A stretch of DNA of 64,000 nt from Isoetes taiwanensis. Taxonomy: Eukaryota > Streptophyta > Lycopodiopsida > Isoetales > Isoetaceae. Under the pieces are notes generated by a model that ran no database searches, was not told the origin of the DNA, and saw nothing but the letters and a program-made list of their open reading frames with translations. The stretch is taken from the NCBI GenBank assembly GCA_021234155.1, contig JAJEKV010000048.1:1-64000 (forward strand). Direction: 5' to 3'. The position numbers and the translations under genes are program-made. Positions 57,610-64,000 of the stretch are shown here, in pieces. Positions within the stretch are counted from its first letter, which is position 1, and each line of letters begins with the position of its first letter.

Positions 57610-60215
57610 CACCTGCATTTTGTATCGCCAATGTTTCACCTGGGATGATCCTTACTATTTTTTGAGTAATACCGAGGATCCAGAGGTTCAAATGCTTGTA
57701 TCGTGATGAAGGGCACCAAAAATTACAGAAGTAGTTGATCAGCAAAATGTCTGGCAGGATGGAAGAGGAGCTTTGCTCTCCTCCTGAACGTTGCGAGAAT
57801 AGTAAGTGCTCTAGTTCATTATGATAAGGATTGAGTTTGTAGGCAAGCACCTATTATGTTGTTTAATGGTTTTGGGTATGAATGGGTGCTTGATTTCGTA
57901 AACTTATGCAAGGCCGAATAGATTAATTGTTATTTGAGCTTAGAGGGAATTGTCGTAATGCATGCATGTTTTTAAAAGCTCGCAAAAACTTTCTTTCCTT
58001 TATGCACCTTGTTTTGGTTGTAGTAATTTGTTTAGATATCCTGTTAACTTTACCAGCTCATCTGAAGATTCAAAGAATGATTTAAAAAAAAAAAAGATTA
58101 GGTGTGAGATTCCAGACTTTACTACACGTGCATCCCAGAAGGGAAGGAATTTGATGTTTACTATAGAAGAAAAGCAGTAATCAAAGAAATGATACCACAG
58201 TGGAAAATATTCCTGCATTGGAAAACGAAATTAAAGGAGGACGAGGTGCTTATTGATATAAACCAAATTGCTGAAGAACATGGTATAGCCAGATTGCCAG
58301 GCTCATTAAGTTGAATCATGAAATATTGTTCACTCCTTTTTCCTTGGTTGGTTGTCATAGGATATGCCCATTTTGGCATGTGCAAGCTTTCTTCCGGTCA
58401 CCGACTACTGGCATATACTGTTGATTTAACATGTCATGAAGTGTTTACCCTTTTGTGAAAGATCTCGAAACAGGTCGCATATTACCGGGGCATGTGTTAA
58501 AAGGCGTTGTAAGCATCGAATGGTCCAAGACAGGACATTCATTATTTTATACTGCCTCCAATAGCTCAAGGAGGCCTTTCAGGTTTGAGAACAATGCTCT
58601 CATTAGTATGCTGTTCATTGAACTTATAACAGTCTATTATTTCAAGCTTTTTTTTAGAAATTTGAAATCCCAGGAAGGTGACATCCTCATTTTTGAGGAA
58701 TTGGATATGCTTGATGGTTTAAGGACCCTAATAGCAGTCTAAATCCCAAAATTATAATCACACTCTCTTGTATGTATAGGTATCTATTGATCAATACCTC
58801 CAAATGCCTCAGACTTTTAGGGAGGCCAGCTCTCTTGAAGTTGGTTATCCAAACCTTTATGAGCCTCGTCCAGTAGGCCCACACAAGGAATTGGTATAAT
58901 ACATCTGTTTGAAATAGACGCCAAAGCCTCTTTTTTTTTTTTTTCTTTTTTCTTTCATTGCCAATTAATGAGATCGAAGTGTTTATTTTGATTAGTAATA
59001 TATTTTACATAAATCTTCAATAAACTTTTAATGCAATTTTACAGGGGATGTGGCATGCTTGGTAGACCCTGGCATTGTTCAGGAAAGATGCTACAGAAAA
59101 AGAATTCATTCTAAGATTTTATTTCTTGTGCCGAGCTTTTAGCGAATAATCATTATGCCGGAAGTAGGAAGATTGCAGCCTGGGGAGAAAGTGCAGAAGG
59201 GTTATTGGTAGCAGCTACGGCCTGATTTATTTCAAGCAGTCATTCTTAAGGTAAGAATGCAAGTCTTTATTTACTAGCAATAAATTATTATCTGCAAAGA
59301 ATATCTGGACCAAATTTATTTGCAATTTGCACTTACCTAATTTTGTTCAGGGCTCAAATCATGCCATTAACTTGTGTCCATTGCAGTATTATATAACTTG
59401 AATAGCCTTCTGCAGATTCCATTTTTGGACGTTTGCAATACAATGCTTGATTCTTGCTTATCACTCACTGAGCATGAATACGATGAATGGGGAAATCCAT
59501 CAGAAGCATACGTCTTCCATTACATTAGAAGTTATTCCCTGTATGATAATATTATCAGTGGATGCACGTATCCTAGGATGTTTGTGACAACCTCTTTCAT
59601 GGATACGCGGTAATCTCTTTCATTATTTACGTGGTCTTCTCACCTCCAATTTTAGTCATTTACCTCGTGTGCATTTCCTTCAACACATTCACTCCTCATT
59701 TTTTATCACAGCATACATCAAAATGCTGTATATTATTGTATTTTTCACAGCATACGTAGAAATGCTGTAGATTATTGTATTTTTTCTTTTATATATCTTT
59801 GCCTTTAAGAGTGGCCATGCATCTGTTTTCTTTATTGCTTTATCTTTAAATGGTTTCTCTGTATTCAAAAGAAAATATGTATGTTTTAGATAGCAGCCAG
59901 CTCTTTCTAAGGACCCTGTATTTGGGATTTCAAGAGGTATACTTTTTCTGTATCTAGATATGCTTAATGGAGGTTTGTTTGTGCAGCGTTGGATTTTGGA
60001 AGGCTGCAAAATGGGTGGCCACAAGTATGTGATTGCACTATTGGATGCGCATCCAGACCAGTCTTATTAAAGACAAGCATGTGTGGTGGTCATTTCGGAG
60101 AAGGAGGGAGATATGAGCATCTTAGAGACATGGCGTCATATTATGCCTTTTTAGTACAAACTATGGAGCAAACTCTGGCATACGGCAATCTATCAGGACG
60201 TGACATGAAATTGTA
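57610..60215 (+). pseudogene. Oligopeptidase B-like (prolyl oligopeptidase S9A) pseudogene
   Basis: Ordered plus-strand fragments match the plant oligopeptidase B-like family: WDDPYYFLSNTEDPEVQMLV (57,638-57,697); MSGRMEEELCSPPER (about 57,750-57,795); PEGKEFDVYYRRKAVIKEM (about 58,135-58,190); EDEVLIDINQIAEEHG (about 58,235-58,285); GHRLLAYTVDLTCHEVF and DLETGRILPGHVLKGVVSIE (58,395-58,530); WGESAEGLLVAATA (59,180-59,225); then an intron and VCNTMLDSCLSLTEHEYDEW, RSYSLYDNI (59,415-59,612); and MCGGHFGEGGRYEH (60,080-60,120), the catalytic histidine region. The serine site reads GESAEG instead of the usual GxSxGG. Frame is lost near 57,700, 57,730, 58,456, 59,140, 59,227 and 60,030, and much of the middle is missing, so it is non-functional. 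Confidence 0.8.
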
Positions 60216-60789
60216 AGCTCCAATGTGTCATTTTGAGACTTGATATTAGTTCATCTAATGTCAAGCGCATTAGAGGAGAGCCCTATGGATACCCACATGC
60301 ATAGTCAAATGAAGAAACGGTTATAACAAATACTCCCACCAACATTTGTTTGAAAACTTCCAGAGAACACCATGTGATTTGAGGCGTCATACCCCTAGCT
60401 TCATACCCGTAGCTTGAATGAGCCTGTAAGTATGCATCTGCACATTGGCATCTACACATCTTCCTCGTCAGATCTTTTAGGTTGGCTTTTCTTCTCAGAT
60501 CGACCACTTATAGTGCAACATTTATTCCTTGCATTTCTTTAGCAGTTAGACTTACTTCATATCAATTACTGTCATTGGAGTTCTTCACTACACTTTATGG
60601 TTACATTTGCTCTCATGAATCTTGCTTATTTCTCCTCCCAAACAGTGTTGTCATGGTGTGATGCTCTTTGTACGTCCTATATACTACTGTTGAATGCACC
60701 ATACTCATATTTCCCTGTTTGTGTCTTATTTGTGCCTTTTCGTTGCTTATCTTTCATTTCCAGAACATCTAAACGGATCCATCGACCCT

Positions 60790-61500
60790 TTTCTTGGGCA
60801 TCAGACCAAACAGATAACCTTCTTTGGAGTCTTGGATGCATGTGCTTGTATACGGGCACTACAAATGCATAGGCTTGTTGATGAACAAATCATTGGAAGT
60901 CAATTCCAGGTTATTCAGAGTAAGCTTGAGCAGATGTTGTCTTCTGTAATATCATGAGTGACATGCATGGAAAATGTGAAAGCTTAAAAGTATTTGACAA
61001 TTTACAGAATTGGGATGTGATATCATGGAATGCTATCATCGCAGGGTATGCACAGCATCAAGAATGTCTTCTTGCTCCGAGTGTTAAGGAAAAACGCAGA
61101 AAGATTGTCTAATGTCAAATGGAAGTTACAATTTTAAGTCCCTTGAAAGTTTTTATTGGCTGAGGAGCAATTGAACATCGTAGGGACGCTCATAATCAAG
61201 TTATAAGTTTTGGCGTCCAATCAAATGCCTTGGGCAGCTTTTTAGTCAATATGTATTCTAACTGTGGAAGATTACAGGATGCTTGCAATGGCTCCGAACA
61301 GTTGCCAAATCCAAGCATAGTCTCTTCGAATGCAATGATTGTAGGATACGCACAAAATGGTGATAGTGTCCTTGCCTTGCGAATGCAATGATTGTAGGAT
61401 ACGCACAAAATGGTGATAGTGTCCTTGCCTTGAATGTTTTGAAAACATGCAAAAGAATGGTCTGAAACCAAATGAAGGCATTTGCCAGTATACTTGCCGC
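60790..61500 (+). pseudogene. PPR protein pseudogene
   Basis: Shifted plus-strand frames give ITFFGVLDACACIRALQMHR (60,810-60,870), MHGKCESLKVFDNLQNWDVI and SWNAIIAGYAQHQEC (60,963-61,065), then GSFLVNMYSNCGRLQDA (61,228-61,278), SNAMIVGYAQNGDSVLA (61,325-61,375) and NMQKNGLKPNEG (61,440-61,475). These are typical PLS-type pentatricopeptide repeats of organelle RNA-editing or processing factors. Single-base shifts and a 53-base tandem duplication (61,328/61,381) break the frame. Both ends are missing. It lies 0.6 kb after the oligopeptidase relic on the same strand without apparent link. Confidence 0.82.
61328..61433. repeat. 53-bp tandem duplication in the PPR relic
   Basis: GAATGCAATGATTGTAGGAT at 61,328 repeats exactly at 61,381. 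The unit length is not a multiple of three, so it shifts the frame. Confidence 0.9.
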
Positions 61501-62044
61501 AGTGTTTAGATGGAATAGGAGAAATATTAGTGAAAAGAAGGTGAGGGCATGAACTAAGTTGAGATCTTTCTGCCAAAAACCTAAGTTAGCATAATAATTT
61601 TTTTGATGGTGTGACTGGCCAAGACCATATAATTATTTGCTGAAACATCTACTTTTGTACTTTTGAAGGGCAAGGCATAAACATACTTTCCTTACTAAAC
61701 CCATTAGATGCAATACCGTGGTTTGGATAGGACAGAAATTATGAAGAGCTAGACCTAGGTAGAACCTGCCATTTTCAACTAGATTGAGAGCACCTAATCC
61801 TTCTGTAAGATTCATAAGCTGTTATTAGCAAAAAAGAAGGGTTTTGTTTCAAGGACAGGAGTATGACGGATAGTGAAAAAATATAAGTTTGCACTAAGGA
61901 TGGACTAATGCAGGCCTTGTCGAATCTTTATTGTCTGTACACATGGAAGAATACATAGAGATTGTACACGGGAATCACTCAGCCAGCTTTTTCAAGCTAA
62001 GATATATCCTAATCTTCAAGGTTTGCAAAAGCGTAATTGCTTAA

Positions 62045-63097
62045 ATGGGGGATTGGGGGGGGGGTCCGCTATTGCTTCCAATCATCACTACTCTTTTAAA
62101 TCAAGCTTTGCAAGAAGGCTTTCCAGAAACTTGGGCTGTTAGTAAGGTCGTACCAATTTACAAAGCAGGTGATAAGCATGACCCTTCTAATTATCGCATG
62201 ATCATGGTAAGTTCCATATTTTCAAAGCTCTTAGCCGTCTTATCGAGAAGCGATTGACATCATGGGCGTAACATCTTTGGTGTACGTGATGTAGGGAAAG
62301 GCGTGCTTTCATCCATGCCATTCTACAATAGACCATATTTTCACATTGCGCATGCTTATTGAACATAGTCGAAGTTTGAAACAAGACCTCTATATATGCT
62401 TTGTGGATTTTACTTCTGCTTTTGATACAGTACCACGCGAGCTTCTTTGGCAGCGCTTGCAGGCACTTGGGGTTCCACAAGATCTTCAAAATGCAGTTTA
62501 TCGGCTCTATGAAAGGGTTTTTGCTAAATTTCCAGCATCAGGTACTCAAATCACTAGCAATATTGGAGTTCGTCAGGGTTGCCCTTTATCTTCTACACTC
62601 TTTGGCTTGTACATTGATCAATTGGAAGAATGGCTTGATAATCATGACGGCGGAGGTCCACATTTGGCACACTATATCATTAGGCAACTTATGCATGCTG
62701 ATGATGTTTCACTTCTGGCATATACTGCTGCTAGTATGCAACAACATTTACATGCTCTGCACAGTTTTTGTGAGAACACAAGTCTGCGTGTTAATCTCCA
62801 AAAGACCAAGCTTTTGGTAGTTCAATCTTCTCGTCACAATGTTCCCACTATGCACTATGATAGCCGCGAAGTTGAAGTTGTAGATAGCTACAAGTATCTT
62901 GGTGTAGAATTCTGTAAGAACACACTTTGGGAACAGTGTATTACCAAGCGGGTGGCTGCTGGATGGAGAGCACTCTATGCAATGCAAAACAATTGTTTTC
63001 GCGCAGAAATTCATGATTGGACACGGAAAGCCCACTTGTTTCGGGCTTTGGTAGAGCCTTTTTTACTGTATGGTTCTGAAGTGTGGGGGCCTACCTG
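62045..63097 (+). mobile_element. LINE-E, reverse transcriptase part of ORF2
   Basis: The first frame (62,045-62,257) reads LNQALQEGFPETWAVSKVVP then YKAGDKHDPSNYR, the start of a LINE reverse transcriptase. One shift near 62,240 follows. A 250-codon frame (62,346-63,098) then carries DLYICFVDFTSAFDTVPREL, GVRQGCPLSSTLFGLYIDQL, the catalytic stretch RQLMHADDVSLLAYTAASMQ, LRVNLQKTKLLVV and YKYLGVEF. The polymerase box is HADD instead of YADD/FADD. Coding stops abruptly at LLYGSEVWGPT, where related LINE-C continues, so the element is cut at about 63,097 by other DNA. Same lineage as LINE-B and LINE-C. Confidence 0.88.
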
Positions 63098-64000
63098 ATA
63101 TGGTTTAAGGAATCTTAAGAGGTAATCCAAGTTGTTCCACAGTTAGATAGAAATAGTTCTTAGAGTTTATTAACAACTTTGATTGATAACAAAAGTGCTT
63201 GGTTTCCACAACCAAGAATGGAACATCCAGTCTCCACCCAACCGGATCCAGAAAACTAAGGCAGTTCAAGGGGTTTAAGGCAAGAGGAAATGATCTATGC
63301 TTAATCTACTATAGCACAAGATCCTTCCTTTTACAACAGCTTATGACTATGATACGCTTAGACAAGAAGGCCTGTCAAGGAATAAGCCTGATCCAATCTT
63401 CTGCAGCATGAGAAAGGCCAGAACCTTAAGGATTAAATCCCAAACTGAATTTAGAGTTCCTGCAGGTTGAATTCAGTAGACAGCGGCCAGAAACTGGTTG
63501 ATGGTGTCGGAATGGATGGTGTGGGTCTGCTCTGCCCGGAACTGCTCCGGAACTGCACCAGCGGCCCTCCCCGTTTATAATCCGACCTCCTCCTCTTGTT
63601 AAAAAGACATGCTCACCTTCTACTTTGGTATCCGCCCCTTCTGAAAGTACACCTGGTCGCCTCCTCGATTTAGCCTGCTTATAATATCCGCCAATTCGTC
63701 CCCCTTTTTCCCAATAATAGTTGCATGATGATCTTCGTTACTTTTCTTGTTAAAATATCATCCCCTTTATAAAATATCTTCCTTGCTTAAAGGGTCTATA
63801 GTTGCACACATCCCTTGTTTAAACTTGTAAACTATTAAAAATCGTTTGCCCCATTACCATGCCCCATTGCCTTCATTTTCTGGACCACTCCCCCTAGCAT
63901 GTTCCATATCAATTCCATCCCTTCTTAAATAAGATCGTCCGCGATCTTACAAAGCCATCCCTTCTCAAGATAATTGCCTCCGAGTCAAATTGCATTGAGG
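63098..64000. mobile_element. Possible LTR or other insertion cutting LINE-E
   Basis: The sequence starting TGATATGGTTTAAGG directly follows the interrupted LINE and runs to the window edge. It has no coding. A start with TG and a TTTATAAT box near 63,575 would fit an LTR; its end and any primer site lie outside the window. Alternatively it is ordinary flanking DNA next to a LINE deletion. Confidence 0.35.

Noticed and set aside
60283-60507. Small minus-strand gene between the oligopeptidase and PPR relics
   Set aside because: No motif and no splice signals; falls in spacer DNA.

Overview
This is nuclear DNA from a land plant. The evidence is spliced GT-AG introns, a plant-type UFD1, a plant ProT-type amino acid permease, a PPR relic, a plant oligopeptidase B-like relic, and several plant LINE, copia and MITE elements. 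The density of decayed retroelements, and long introns beside very compact ones, would suit a fern or another seed-free plant with a large genome; that placement is inference.

Layout. 1-30.5 kb is repeat-rich with no intact gene. Two tandem copies of a unit of about 10.5 kb lie head to tail (about 1.5-18.8 kb and 18.8-29.4 kb). The first copy carries three extras: an internal 1.5 kb duplication, a CACTA-like MITE, and a 5.1 kb insertion. Each unit has broken coding stretches on the plus strand, two minisatellites, and on the minus strand a spliced relic whose best match is an FCP1/NIF (HAD phosphatase) domain. The copies differ by many small indels concentrated at CTG/CAG triplets. That looks like uncorrected long-read error at methylated CHG sites, so absence of frame in this half is weak evidence of decay.

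30.5-64 kb reads cleanly. It holds two intact genes on the minus strand: a 7-exon proline/GABA-type transporter (37,594-44,219; 452 aa), whose 4.5 kb last intron holds two LINE insertions, and a 9-exon UFD1 (55,091-56,678; 328 aa) with introns of only 64-83 bp. Around them are an unrecognised decayed protein gene (32.6-35.5 kb), a copia-like element with intact LTRs (49.2-51.8 kb), a PIF/Harbinger-type MITE (52.7-53.1 kb), an oligopeptidase B-like pseudogene (57.6-60.2 kb), a PPR pseudogene (60.8-61.5 kb), and a LINE reverse transcriptase (62.0-63.1 kb) cut by what may be an LTR.

The two intact genes are independent housekeeping-type genes; nothing suggests a cluster or pathway. The points most worth following are a covarying hairpin at the LINE 3' ends, the FCP1-like gene inside the tandem unit, the unrecognised protein relic, and the CHG-linked error pattern.
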